A stretch of 64,000 nt of DNA. Source: Actinostola sp. cb2023 (Eukaryota; Cnidaria; Anthozoa; Actiniaria; Actinostolidae). Every line of letters begins with the position of its first letter. Position 1 is the stretch's first letter. The notes under the pieces are model-generated. The model did not search any database and was not told where the DNA came from. It worked only from the letters and a program-made list of their open reading frames with translations. Shown piece after piece: positions 31,650 through 44,688 of this stretch. Made by a program: the position numbers and the translations under genes. The stretch spans positions 1 to 64,000 of the forward strand of contig JAUJYZ010001432.1 in NCBI GenBank assembly GCA_033675265.1. The letters are read 5' to 3'.

Positions 31650-34160
31650 TAGTAAATTATAGATGAGTAAATTATTATAGTTGGCCCATTGTTATTGTAT
31701 TGTGATTGTTATTGTCAGTTTATCATAATTTGATTCTTTATCATTTTTCCTTTTAGGTATATACGGTAGCTGGATAAATACTATACATTCCTGTCCTTAG
31801 GCTGTGCATGCCAGTTCACTGAAAGACAGTCAAGACCATAAAAAGGACATGACATGACTGATGTATAGATTTGTCACTGAACAAAATGCACTTGTGCTGC
31901 TCACTATTATTCCCATTTTTACTGACATTTAATTTATAACTTAATAAATAGCTATTTATCCATATTGTGGTGTTTATAATATTACATAGTATTCAATTTT
32001 CATTTTATATTCTTGTTTTAATTTATGTACACTCATTTAGTCAAAACTAGCTACATGTAGTTAACCTGCAAATTCTCATTAGTATATATTATATTAGTTG
32101 AATTTTAGTACAATTATTAGTTGTATTTTGTTTTGAATTGATATTTTTTATCATCAATATAACAGGTATGATATAACGCACACTCTGATTGGTTGGTTAG
32201 CATGTGTCTGTAAGCTCACTGACATACACTACGGCTACAGACACACTCACGTCATCACCATAGCGCGCGCTCGCTACGCCTCAAGCAACTCTTATGCTTC
32301 GCTCGTGCTCTCCCAAATTCCTGCGTGCTTCATAACTCGATGGACGCACACTAAGCATTGTCCGACCATTCCTTAAATATTAATGGGCTGCGTGATACAA
32401 AAGTACCTTGTGAATGGCAAAATGTAGCAGTGTGTATGACCATACCCACATGAAAAGCTGCAAACTCCTGATATGAGACACCGTAGCTTGCAGACCAAAA
32501 CACTGTCAATCTCTGGTTAGTAAGAAAGTGAAATGAGCAGAAAATATTGAAAAATTAGCTCAAATGGTTAAAAACAAACACTAAAATTATGAAAAGTAAT
32601 GAGGTCCCTTTAGGTTGACGCAGTCCAATAAATTGTTGTAATTTGGAACATGTAATAAATGACAGCCTGTTGTTGATTTTATTGATGGATTGGGATACAA
32701 GGACTTCATTATATTATTTATACTCTTATTTTGTTATCACTTGTAATTCTTGATCTCTTCCTTTTAGTTGATTGATTTATTGATTCACTTAATTCATTTG
32801 TTCATTTATTTATTAAACTTTGCTTATTTATATTTATTTTCAAGTTACACTATCACAAATTCTAAATGAAATAAACAATGATGTTACTTATAAAAAATTT
32901 CTTCTGGGCATATACTCGATCTGATAAACACAGTCAAATTGTTTTTGACCAGCATTCGTACTTACAGTGTAAGCTGAGACTAAAAAAATAGTCTAACGTC
33001 TTTTTTACGACTGACTGGTCTCGCAAAAATAAAGTTTCATCGAATTTCATAGGTATTTTTCAATCTGTAGTGAATAAATAGTTTCGTATGAACGTAGATA
33101 CTTTTCTGGAATGTCGTTTCAGTTTGATTTGAGAACGTTAATTGTTTTTTCCTCTATAAAACGACGGCCTTTTTCTCATTTTCGTGTGAACATTGTTTAC
33201 ATCTTTGCTTTCGGGCAAAATTACACGAGTTTTCCTACTTGTTAGCGATGTAAAAATCCTACTACTTCTTGTAAAATAGAACTTTCACTAACCTTTAGCA
33301 TTAAAGAATACACTGAATACTGCTAAACTATTGTAAAACTCCGGGTAAATATTTAAAAACTTCGCCAAGCTAACATTTTTCGTCGGATCATGTGTACAGA
33401 AATCATGTCTTTTTGGCGAAATTCCAAGAAAACATTTATATTTCTAGACGATTAGGTTTTATGACAGTACGACAGTGAACCTGGGGAACCATTTAATAAA
33501 TTGAAATATCAGAAATACAACTGATACATCCAAAAAAAAAAATGTTTCGTTTACTGGAGAGACATGTTTACCTTCCACTTTGATGCGTACGCGACGAAGG
33601 CCAAGTGCAAATGAAGACATTTTTGATTTTGACCCATGATGCTTCGCGCGCTGTGTCCAACCCCCCCTGCCGCAGTACATGTGTATATTGAAACAAGGTA
33701 TGAAACTCGGTCACGTGACAAATACGTTTTTGCTCCTAATTTTTGTCAATATGACGTGAAAATTTAATTTTTCTTCGAATAACTAAACTTTACCGTATTC
33801 TCGAAAAACATTATAAGTGTCAGTCATCTAACTTCACCGTACGCTGAGAAACTTTAATTTTGAATTTTGACCTTTTGCGCCTCATCAGGACCGATGTGCG
33901 CCGCATCTAGCTGGTGCACTTTTTCCGTGAAACATTCGGATTTTACCTTCCGGTCCATAGATACGCCATCAGTTTCACACCTTGTTTCACTAGAGAGCTT
34001 CAGATTCGGCTACGAGAGTACGACTACGAGTACGAGTTTTCGCCGTTACGATTAGTGCACATGCGTAAAACCGTGACATTGTCACGCCAGCTTCAAAAAC
34101 TCGTTGTCGTCGTTTCGACTATAATAATAAACTTTCTTGGTCTTCATAAACGACCTGCCT
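31650..34160. other. no gene recognised
   Basis: AT-rich intergenic sequence. Around 32170-32300 a segment rich in CG (tagcgcgcgctcgctacgcc) resembles a TE-derived block, but no ends were found. The open frame near 33459-33680 overlaps the promoter-like string shared with 24145-24175 and shows no domain. Confidence 0.35.
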
Positions 34161-34164
34161 ACAG

Positions 34165-34250
34165 CTACTTCGATTCAGACTGCGATGTGGATATCTTTGC
34201 TGATGATACCACTGTGAGTGTATCCTCTGATTGGACTGAGATTGATAAGC
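34165..34250 (+). pseudogene. LINE reverse transcriptase catalytic-box fragment
   Basis: The frame encodes YFDSDCDVDIFADDTTVSVS followed by DWTEIDKL. The FADD box with a hydrophobic strand before and TT after is typical of LINE-type reverse transcriptase motif C. Flanking RT motifs are absent, so it is a broken remnant. Confidence 0.5.
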
Positions 34251-36499
34251 TTAAAGTGCCTATAACCCCCAGTTTGATGTCAATTTTAATAAAAAGTACT
34301 TGATTTTATAAGATGTTCTGCGAAAAAGATTTTCGATTCTGAGCAATCCTTGATTTGTTATGAATTTTTGAAATATTTATTTTGAGGTCCCACTTGTCTT
34401 TTTGAAGACTGGGTCGAGTGACGTCTACTAGGGAACCACTCGAAAGCGGCTTCCAATTTCACATATGTATACTAGGAATTTTATCCAAAGAACAAGGACT
34501 TTTGCTTCTGAATTTCGAGCATTGAACGACAGAAAAACGATTAGGATCCCTTGAAAAGTAATCCATATCCTTATAATGGCTACTACAGAGCAATTACGAG
34601 TATAAAATATAGTCTTTACGGCCTGCATTATAAACGTGAAACTCAGGTCGGTGAAGTATGTTTACACCCCGCGGGTTCACTATCCAGTACCAGAGGATCC
34701 AGTACTGAAGTCATCGATCAAAAGCAAAAATAATCATGGAAAACAGTCTGGGAAAACAGATAACACGAAGACAATATGTTGTATGAGCAATACAAGTGTC
34801 CATGATACAAGAAAACTAACACATCGGACATATTCATCGTATATTCATCATATCGACATACGGTACGTACAGCTATGCATGTATACATGCATGTACATTA
34901 TGACTCTATATTTATGTGAAGTCCCGTTTGGGTCGAATTCCGTACATGAAACTGTTTTACCTCTACTATATTTCTAAGGGTAACTGAGGATAATTTTTAT
35001 AATTTCTTGTGTACAATCACTTTTTGCACATTTATTTGCCGTATGTCCGTAAACAATAACAATTTTATAATAGTCCAAGTCGGTATTTGGGTCTATTACG
35101 TTGTTAGGCCTACTTCAAACGCCGTACTTTCCAAGAGCCGTTCTTAATTACTTCAAAAGCAGCCGTCTATTATGTATTGTTTGAAATGAGAACTGCTCAT
35201 GATTAGCATGACGTCTGAACTAGGCCTTAGTCTCCCTCGCAGCCGTATTTAGTGTCTGCCTGAGAAGTGTATTGTACTACAGAACCAACAACGGAGAGAT
35301 GACAACTGTGGTTTACAATAAAGATAGAATTAAAAACAGTGAACACATTTATTTGCGATATTTACTTTATATTATCATGTTAAAATATGAAGTATTTTTC
35401 AATAAATTCTATACCCGGTCTATAACAAAAGAACAATTATTACTCTTCTTTTTTGTTTCAGATAAACCCACTGAGTAGAGTGCAAACCATATGTCCGTGA
35501 AACAGTACTAACTAATTAGTACTAAATAGCACTGATGAAACAATAGAAAACAATAGAGATAACACTATTTAGTACTATTTAGTAATAGCACTATTTCACG
35601 GACATATGGTTTGCACTCTATGTCGGTAATAAATAGCGATGTCAGAGAATCCACATACAACAATGCTGAATGCTAGCTATTGGGATCGATGACAAAATTG
35701 TAGATTGAAATACAGCTTGTATGCGTACAGTAACAATTTAATTGTGTGTATTTCGGTGATATAAACCTCACTCCCATGCAGTGTTGATATGCAACCTTTA
35801 TAGGTATAAACATAAAATATGTATTAGATAAAAAGCTTGAGCTTTTATTACGGTTCGGCACAAATCCCACCGTTATCGAGTTTAGGTCTCAGCGGCAGTG
35901 ATTTCGCCGTCCTTTAGCTGGTCGGTCATCGCCTGAGATAGGAATAAATGAAGACCAATACCTTCTTGAAGGTTTGGGTAATTGTTACATCCATAAACCA
36001 TGCATCTAGTTGACTTTTTTACAAGCGATCAATCTAATTTTTGAAGTCCTGTAGCTAGCGTTGTGCCAAAGGGATTCACCCGGCCATCATTTGCATTAAT
36101 AATAATTTGTTCAGCCGTATATATAGGGCTCAAAATGTAGCTTATTATTGACAGTAAGATTATAGAATACTGTGTACTGCTCTATGCCGCAATTAAATTC
36201 AATATGGGCTCCTGATAGACCTGAATAAAGTGAAATCTCTCAGAAGTTCTAGTGATTTTGGGATACGTTCGGTTGTTGTTGTCCCTACTGGACGTCACAA
36301 CCGAGCTCGGCCCAGTCTCCCAACATCATTGATCCCGGGTCTGCAACCGCTCGGAAAAAGCCGTTTTTAACTACTTTCAAAAATTCATAACAAATCAAGG
36401 ATTGCTCGGAATCGAAAATCGTCTTCGCAGAACATCTTATAAAATCAAGTACTTTTTATTGAAATTGACATCAAAATGGGGGTTATAGGCACTTTAAGC
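34249..36499. mobile_element. 2.25-kb unit with 125-bp inverted ends
   Basis: 34249-34373 and 36375-36499 are reverse complements with a few mismatches (shared 'aagcttaaagtgcctata', 'caatccttgatttgttatga'). No transposase is seen between them. It may be a TIR element whose left end abuts the LINE fragment. Confidence 0.6.
35476..35620. mobile_element. 145-bp MITE-like palindrome
   Basis: Perfect 27-base ends (tagagtgcaaacc ... tccgtgaaa) at 35476-35502 and 35594-35620, with internal inverted TTAGTACTAA-type repeats. Confidence 0.7.
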
Positions 36500-36521
36500 A
36501 CAATATGACTGAGAACACCTG

Positions 36522-37686
36522 CTTTCCACGAATTTAGAAATGATCTCCAAACACGAAAATCCACCGTTGAAAATCATCAAAATAATAATAACAAGACGCT
36601 CAATGAGCGTACACTCGGGCTTATGACAAGGACAATGTCAGTTGCGTGAGGAGAGACCTGACAATGACTGACAGTTGCGTGACGAGGGAGACTATGTATA
36701 TACATGTATGTGTCGAGTTCATTTGATTTGCCTTTGACTTTGAGTTCATTTGATTACCTTTTGACTTTGAGTTCAATTGATTTGATTTTGATGAGTTCGT
36801 GTAAAGGCCCGCTCTCTAGCTTCAGATCCCGAAACGTCGAGTTTGGAATCGAGTTCGAGTTCGGGTTCGAGTTATGGTTCGAACGTCGAATAAAACAAGG
36901 ACATCTTCTTCAATACAATATCATTTCTCTGACGTCATGACAATCAGTGACAGTTGAGTGACGAGGGAGACTATGCGTCGGGTGAGTACGTACATGATAC
37001 GTCTGGAGGTTGCATAGGTCAGATGATTCTGATAACGCCCTCACGTTTGTTTTTTTGTTAAATATATTTTAAGCGAGCTTCTAGTCCTTCTACCACTTCT
37101 AGTCATTGAACGATGAACTAGAATCCTGACCTTTTAATAGCTTGAAGATCTACAGTTGCTTTCAAAACTAAGATTCAAATCTACTTGAGTCCTTCCTGTG
37201 TGTCGTTTGTTTTTTTCTTATCTGCTGAGTAATCTTGAAACTCGATACGATTAAATACGTCGCATACTTTCGTCATTCTTTAGCCGAACAAAACTACGAC
37301 TACTACGACTACTACTACTACCGAAAAACGCATTTTATAACTCGGGCTTCCTTCGGAAGGGCCCGAGTAATAATAATAATAATAATAATTTCTTAAAAAC
37401 GCATTAACCGAAGTCTCAATGCAAAACAGTCGTGACCTAAAAAAGTCGGGGACAGAAACGGTAAAAAACTGGGAATGAGTGACAAAATACACCTCACCGG
37501 GCGTAGGGAAGGGTAAAATGTAGTGTCGAATGCGTTCACCCCCTACCCGCTAAGGCGAAACCATTTTAGGTTAAAAAGTCGGTTGAAAGCGGTTGAAAGA
37601 CAATGACACGTCAAGGTCACGCCTGTTTTGATGATTTTCAACGGTGGATTTTCGTGTTTGGAGATCATTTCTAAAGTCGTGGAAAG
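36522..37686. mobile_element. 1.16-kb unit with 61-bp inverted ends
   Basis: 36522-36582 and 37626-37686 are reverse complements with one or two mismatches (ctttccacga ... gatctccaaacacgaaaat ...). The interior has repeats such as 'gtgacgagggagactatg' (36680, 36958) and a short GGGCTTCCTTCGG hairpin near 37343, but no intact gene. Confidence 0.65.
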
Positions 37687-37946
37687 AGGTAGGGTTATGT
37701 TTTGGGGATATTCAGATGTATATATTGTCTATTCAAGCTGTGATGAGTTTCAATTTTGGATGTAAACCTTTTTTGGAGAAATAAACGCTTGAATTTGTGG
37801 CCGTTTGAATTCGTTTTTTCACTCCAGATGTGAAGAATATGAAAAACTAGAAATGTTGTCACTGACTAGAAATTTAATGTGGACGCTTCGGTTGATGCTA
37901 CAACCTTCCTCAGCAGCGATGTTATGACAGGCTATGATAATGTGGA

Positions 37947-39050
37947 TCACTTACACAAACTGTTATATACACAAGGGAAATAAACATGTTCGTTAATTGA
38001 GTTGCATTCACGTATAGAATGCCACGCTTCCAAGAAAAGTCTCTTGCCCCATTGGGATTCACGATCGATGATCCTGGCGTCTTCGAAGTTGAATTGGTGG
38101 CCCGTTTCAATGTGGTTTCAATGTGGTTTCAATGTGGTGTTTGGCTAACAAAGAATTGCGGTCAAGTGAGAACACGGCTTTAATATGTTCTTTGATGCGT
38201 GTTTTTAAGGCGCGTGATGTCTGCCCTATGTAGCACTTCTCACAATCTTTGCATCCAATGCGGTAGATGACATCAGTAGTGGCGTCTCTGTCTCCCCTGT
38301 CCTTGGGTTTCTTGAGTATAGATGAGATAGTGTGTACTGGCTTGTGCACGACTCTTATGTTAAATTTGTTTAAGATCCTGGTTATTTTCTCTGAAATCCC
38401 TTGGATGTACGGAAGTACTACGAAACCCCGCCGTTCATGTTGTTCTTGTTGCGGTAATTGTTGGTTGGACTGTTGTTTACTTGGTCTGTAGTTCTGTAGA
38501 AAATGTGTGGGGTAACCATTTGCATGCAATGCTTTGAAGACGTGCTTTTCCTCTGATGATCTTTCTCTGGGTGTAGAAGGAATATTGTGGGCTCGATAGA
38601 GTAGTGTTTTAGCAACCGCACGTTTGTGTCCTGAATGGTGGTGCGAATTGAAATCTAGATATCGGTCGGTGTGGGTGGGTTTCCTATACACGGCAACCGA
38701 GATGGACCCGTCGCTTTGCCTGGTGGTTTTTGTATCAAGAAAGGTTAAAGCCCCGTCTTTCTCAATCTCCACGGTGAATTGGATGTTAGGGTTGACTGAA
38801 TTCAAATGGGCATGAAATTCATCAACATGCGTTCTAGTTATCCCCACATGGCTGTCGTCGACGTACCTAAACCACCATTTGGGGTGGTGGGGTGCAGTGG
38901 AGAGTGCTACTTCCTCAACATGCTCCATGACTATGTTAGCCAAGATGGCGCTGACCGGTGAGCCCATTGGACAACCAAATATTTGTTGATAGTGGGTGTC
39001 AGTATAATATTTGCACTCTAATACAGTAACGTATACTAAACTATATACAA
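37947..39050 (-). pseudogene. Penelope-like retroelement, 5' truncated, frameshifted
   Basis: The reverse strand encodes the C-terminal half of a Penelope-type reverse transcriptase. Visible parts are a motif-B region with GCPMGSPVSAILANIVMEHV and the motif-C box RYVDDSH, followed by the thumb (YRKPTHTDRYLDF). A GIY-YIG type endonuclease comes next (IYRIGCKDCEKCYIGQTSRA, TRIKEH) with its CxxC pair. Upstream RT motifs are missing and an in-frame TAG lies near 39050, consistent with the usual 5' truncation. At 38106-38140 an 11-bp unit (tttcaatgtgg) is present three times. The extra 22 bases shift the frame and create an early stop; the original C-terminus continues in another frame to a stop at 37947-37949. 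Confidence 0.85.
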
Positions 39051-39613
39051 AAATATTCTAATACAATCTTAGTTTAATCTTCAAATACTATTCAAATATT
39101 ATATCATAATCCAATAAATCGACAGTTATTTTGATTCGTAGCAGCTAGATTTATACATGAATACTGATACAGAAATACAGATCATCACTATACTAAACAC
39201 TAAAGAAACGTAGCGAGTCACTTACTCTTCAAAATGAAATCACAAACGAGTTTCTCCATGTTCTACAAGCTAAGAAGTGTAGATGTACGGATATTCATCA
39301 GTCATCCAAGTTCTCCGTATGATTATTGCGACATATAGCTACTTGCATAATCGTTGTCGGGTTGAAAATCATAAATCATAGAAGCTGAGACCGCAAGGAT
39401 GGATGGGAAATCAGTTCATGAGCCGCATTACATACAGATATATTCAATGTTCTCGTAGTTTTGAAGGTATAATGATGAGCTATTTAACTAAGATCCTACA
39501 AGTCTGGATAAAAAGGTCGAAGATTTGACGGTGTTATATGAGAGTTTTAATTTCCCAGAATTCCTTTTGGTCATAGCTTTCATGATTTTCAACCCGACAG
39601 CGATCGATAATGC
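39051..39613. other. no recognisable feature
   Basis: AT-rich sequence without a supported gene or repeat. Confidence 0.35.
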
Positions 39614-39847
39614 AATACTCCAGTTTCGAGTTGTTTACGCACCGCTGTACTCCTTGACAAAAGACGCGTTTGCTCAGCCTTAGCCTCAATCCAGAGAATA
39701 ACCCGTGGAATTAAAAATGGTTTCAACACTTTTTCGCGTTCTCGTTGGTATTTGTGAATAATTTATACTGAATTGAGGCTAAGGCTGAGCAAATGCGTCT
39801 TTTGTCAAGGAGTACAGCGGTATCTACCAACTCGAAACTGGAGTATT
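39614..39847. mobile_element. 234-bp MITE-like element with 77-bp inverted ends
   Basis: 39614-39690 and 39772-39847 are reverse complements with a few mismatches (aatactccagtttcgagtt ... ctcagccttagcctcaat). Confidence 0.75.
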
Positions 39848-40201
39848 AGCTATAGTTACCCCAATCTTTCAATATATTAAATGTCCACATCGTGCTTGAG
39901 TTTTCTTTGGTGTTCATTATTTCTCTCGTTTTTCAATTTCGTCCGTTCTAACTGGTTTGAAGACACTTTGAGATTTCTGCTCTTCATTTCCACAACAAAT
40001 ACCGGTAATTTCTAGCGTTGCAAGCTTCGCATTTTTAAAAAAGCCTCAAGCTTCGGATATTCATCTTCACTCCACTGAAGTCACACACAACCGTGAACAG
40101 CTTTGCATAAGCGTATGTGCATTTGAAATCAGTATTCCTTTGGGAAAGCAACAGACATGCAGCCAAAGAATACTCTCGTGAGTATGACTATATTCTAAAA
40201 C

Positions 40202-40346
40202 GGTTAGAGAATAAACACTCGTGCTTTATGGAATTTAGAGCGCCGAGCAGCAGATAGAAGGGCCACTCGGCGCTACGCGCCTCGTGGCCTTCTATCTGCT
40301 GCTCGGAGCTCTAAATCCCATAAAGCACTTGCGTTATTCTCTAACC
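40202..40346. mobile_element. 145-bp near-perfect palindrome
   Basis: Arms of about 65 bases (ggttagagaataa ... gccgagcagcagatagaag and complement) meet around CACTCGGCGCTACGCGCCTC. A MITE-like fold. Confidence 0.75.
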
Positions 40347-40600
40347 CTTACTTTAAAAAAAGGCCGGAATGATATGTATTTGCACAGCTACCGACAGGAT
40401 ATGGCAACTGAAGCTTGATATTTTTGCTTGTGATATCCGATCTTTAGCGCTGGTAAATGTGTTGTTTGAATTGGGAGGCCAGAAACGATTTGAAGCTACA
40501 AGTACCGCCAACTGAAAGAATACGCACCACGAGTACGGAATACGGAGTTTTCAGCGTATATATCATTATGAACAATCTGGACTTCCGTTGTCACTTCATT

Positions 40601-40905
40601 TTTGTGGCTACTCCTCTTCTTAGAAGAGAGTAGCCACTATGTCATCGAGTGTGTAAGTCCGTCCGTAAGTCCGTCCGTAAGTGTCCTAAACTTCGGATAG
40701 TGTTCGGAACTAGTCAGGTGATCGAAAATCAGCGACGATGTCGCGACGATGTACCCGATGGTTTATTCGTCTGGTTGTCGACATTTTATCGATTCGGATA
40801 CATTCTTCTCGTGGTGGTTGTCGACATTTTATCGATTCGATAACGTACAAAATACGTCGTGTTGGATTTCCATGTGCTTTTCGCTTCACGCTTCGTTTAG
40901 AAGGG
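40601..40905. repeat. short direct and inverted repeats
   Basis: GTGGCTACTC ... GAGTAGCCAC form a hairpin at about 40606-40640. GTAAGTCCGTCC is tandem at 40652-40676. A 29-base segment with GGTTGTCGACATTTTATCG recurs at about 40774 and 40818. No gene recognised. Confidence 0.55.
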
Positions 40906-41495
40906 TAAGTTTACACTCTCTACTCTACTATGCTATTTTGCACCAGAAACAGGACAAATCTCTCGTGCAAAGTGTCAAGTGTTTGTTCATAAACATGTTT
41001 TCAAGTTGGTTGATGGTTTGCCAGTTGAGATTATTTTCCAGCGGAAATTATATCGATTGTGTTTATGTTTATGTTTGTTCGGCCTTTAAAATAGCTCCAC
41101 AGTCCATGACGATCGACTCTAGTCTGGTCTGTGTAGTGGCTCCATGTAAACTGCCGAGACACAAACAAACACGGCTCTCGTTACTCTTTGTCCCAAAACT
41201 CGCTAAAAGCCGTTCTAATCGCTAAATAAATGACACACAGGACTCAAGTGCATATTCATTTAAAAGCAGTTTTAGATATACAAGATATCAAAAGGACAGG
41301 ATTCTAGAAGTGAATTTACGGCCATATACTGTATTGATCAAATAAGACACAGGAAGCCCAATACACAAACAGAGGGTGGTGACTGGCAAGCCTGTGAAAC
41401 CTGAAAAAATATTTACACACGAGAGATGGGTCTAGTTTCTGGTGCAAAATAGCATTAAATCGTAGTATATTAGAGTGTAAACTTATCTTCAAATT
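40906..41495. repeat. 590-bp unit with inverted ends
   Basis: TAAGTTTACACTCT ... GCTATTTTGCACCAGAAAC (40906-40950) recurs inverted at 41435-41495 with a small length difference. The interior is non-coding as far as I can see. Confidence 0.55.
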
Positions 41496-42531
41496 AGATA
41501 TTCTATTTCAATAGAGTAACGAAGTGTGACGTCACGAAAACAATAATTTTCGCTTTATCAACTTTCGATCCCCGATTTCGAAAGAACATCAATAAAGAAG
41601 CTTACATGCTTGAGAGCAATCGGTTAAATAGCGGCTGAGATATGGCCAGTTGAATATATAGTTTCCCTACACAAATCACTGTAATTTCGGCCTGGATCCG
41701 GACGTCATCACTTCGGTACTCTATTACTAATGATATATCAATGCTGTTCATATCGATTGTTAATAACAACTGTTATTGTTCAATTATTTGTACGCTGTCA
41801 CAATTGTTTTCAATTAAACTTTGTATTAAAATACATTTCTGATTCAGTAAATTAGCATTATATAGAACCAAAGAACAAGTTCCAGCAGATAGTTCAAACA
41901 TACCAGCAACTACACATTGCTTCTACATTCCAAAACCGCAGTACCTACATGTAGTTATAGACTACCTTTTTTGTTAATTTATAGTAGCCACATGCAGTCC
42001 TTGACTGCCTATTTTTGACATTTCTTTAGGGTCTGAAATGCGAGCTATACTAAATCCGTTTGAGAGCGTATCACGCCCCAGAACTCGTACTAGTAGGTAA
42101 TTTATACAGCGGGTTGTTTCGGCCGGTGACTTCGGAGCGCGGACAAAAACCGCTGGATCCTCGAGCATGGAGATCAACACGAACCAACAACTGATAAAAT
42201 ATATACACTGAATAAAGTCACCTTTATTTACATTTATTTTGTGGTCTTTTTACGAGTCATTTGGTGGAATTTTTAGCCATCTGACCCGTCCATGTAGGAT
42301 AAATGACTGATGGCATGGCGTCAGTAGAGCGCGCACTTCAACTATAAAAATTATATTCAAAAACACAACAGAATCCTCAACTTTCTAGCCATTTAGCCAA
42401 TAGAAAACGGCTCTTACTTTCTCTTGTTCTAAATTTTATATTATTAAACAAACAGCGTGAGATGGCTCTCGGTGCATATCTAGCATAACAATGCACCTCT
42501 CGGTGAGGCTTCAAAAGAAGCAAGTCTTAAA
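41496..42531. other. no recognisable feature
   Basis: I found no gene or clear element in this interval. Confidence 0.35.
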
Positions 42532-44024
42532 ACTATCGTGCCTTTAAGGGTCGCGAATTCCTCGCAAGTATCAATAAAACTTCATCAACTACAAGTGCTA
42601 CGGGATAACTAGACCTACCGTCATATTGTGGCTCTTTGCCTTGTATCTTTAGATTCCGTGACTTAGAGCAGATTTCGTATGACTGGAAAAACACGCGACA
42701 CAACCACAGGCTTCCCATCCTCGACGTTTGTGTATTTGTATTTCGGGTTTCCTGTGGCGACTTCTTGCTTTGCTTCGAAGGAAATCATAGAAGAGTTTGA
42801 AAATATGTTCTGAGAGCATCGTTTTTTATATCACTAAAAAATAAATGTTTGCAAATAATAGTTAGATACTTTATCCAGCTTTCTGAATGGTTTTGGGGGC
42901 ATTTTGGGCTGTCTAAAGGTGGTTTTGAGAGCGACTGATTTGGACTTTGTATTAGAAAATTACACATGTAATATAACACGGCACGGCACGGCACGGCACG
43001 GCACGGATTCATTACAAATCTCGGGCAAGGACACGTCACCGAACCGCCGGGCACAGGCTTCCCACCCTCTATATCTGTGTTGGGCTTCCTGTTTCTTATT
43101 TCATCGGCCGTTGGAAAAATCTAGTCGCATCCAACCTTAAATACATTTTTTACCACAACTAGTCAATTTCTCGCTCTCTCATTGGTCGATCAACCGTGGT
43201 CTATCAGAGTACATACCACGGTAGGACGTCATCAATCGATCGTATGATGCAAAATTTTTAATTTTGTCAAACGAAAAACATGTTTTCAGCTACAATTTTT
43301 TACAGTGAGTAAGAGTATATACATACCGAGCTGACTATCGTACAAATCACATCCACAGTTCATAGCATTAGCAAAACAAATTTTCCATCAGTTGCAGCGC
43401 TTCGATCTCCACAGTTTGTTCTTTCATTCAAGTAAAAACTAGATCTATCGTTTCGATGCTATTCACGGGGAAAAAAGTTGATTTGTTGACTTTTTGACAC
43501 TCTGATGGTATAAATCCATGACTTGAGAAAATCCACAGACCATGAATACTCCGCTGAAGTGCTGTTTTCTAACGTTATTTCATATTTTTCAAGCGACCTC
43601 GTGCTTTTCTCCATTGACTGCATTTTCCAGATTTAAGAGTATTTTTCAGCTTTGTTGACTGTCAAAAAGGCATCTTTCAGATTTCACACAAGGTGAAGCT
43701 TTCCCCACTGATAATTAAATCTCTAAGAGTTTCTTTCAGACTTGAAAACAAAATCTTTCAGATTTTGAACTGATTTGGGCTGATCCCCGAGACAAGGCTG
43801 TTTGCCGATAAAATTGAAAACTGATTTGACAAGCTTGCAAGTAGCATTCAAATGGTTGCTTGTCAAAATCTAACCAATCAAAACGGCAAGATGTTTGTTT
43901 ACAAATTCCATCAACCAATGAAAAAGCGAGAAAATTATATACCATGATTGCGCGATCTGCAATATGTTTTTGAGCAAAAGTTCGTAGGTAACTTGCGCGA
44001 TTTATTTTGTTTTTGTGGTAAAAA

Positions 44025-44209
44025 ACAAATAACCGAATAGTTTGTCGTGGTATGTCCTCTGATAGACCACGGTTTGCGCCATCTCGTCGTCATAATTGTT
44101 CAGTGGAATCACTCGGTACGCCTCGTGATTCCACAGCAATTTTGACGACTCGATGACGCAAACCGTGGTCTATCAGAGGACATACCACGACAAACTAGCG
44201 GTTATTTGT
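44025..44209. repeat. long hairpin in element X copy 2
   Basis: Equivalent of 14693-14876 with the same arms and loop. Confidence 0.7.
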
Positions 44210-44688
44210 TAAATAGTCAATGACGCTATAAGCCAATCCTGTGCACCAAAACGAACACGTTATGTAGTCTCTATAATGTGATGCATCTAAAAGTCGGGGG
44301 CGGTTTTGAATGTCTCAGGCGGGAGTGCAGTGCTTTTCATACGTGTTGATCCATGTACAGTCACAGGACATATATATTCGTCATTTTCGAAAATCGCGCA
44401 GTTAGCACGTTCGCCCAGTTAGCGCGGGAAAACATGCAATATTTCAACACGGCCGCCACGTTCACTGAGTCGAGAAAAATTGATGAATGGTACCGTCATA
44501 AATATCACGCGTAACGGATACTGAACAAAGCTACTACGAAATTCAAGATGATTTGGAGTCAGTTTTTGTATGGCGTCCAATCTCCGCCACAATTCGATCT
44601 TTGCATTTGACATTGTACTTTTAGTATTCCGCTTATCTGTGGAATTGGAGATTCAAGTTTTCATTTTGTTCACTCTTTTTTCCAATTC

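Noticed and set aside
40749..41225. 158-codon frame with Ser/Cys/Phe-rich product
   Set aside because: It starts in a local direct repeat and runs into the inverted-ended unit at 40906. No family resemblance and no splice support.
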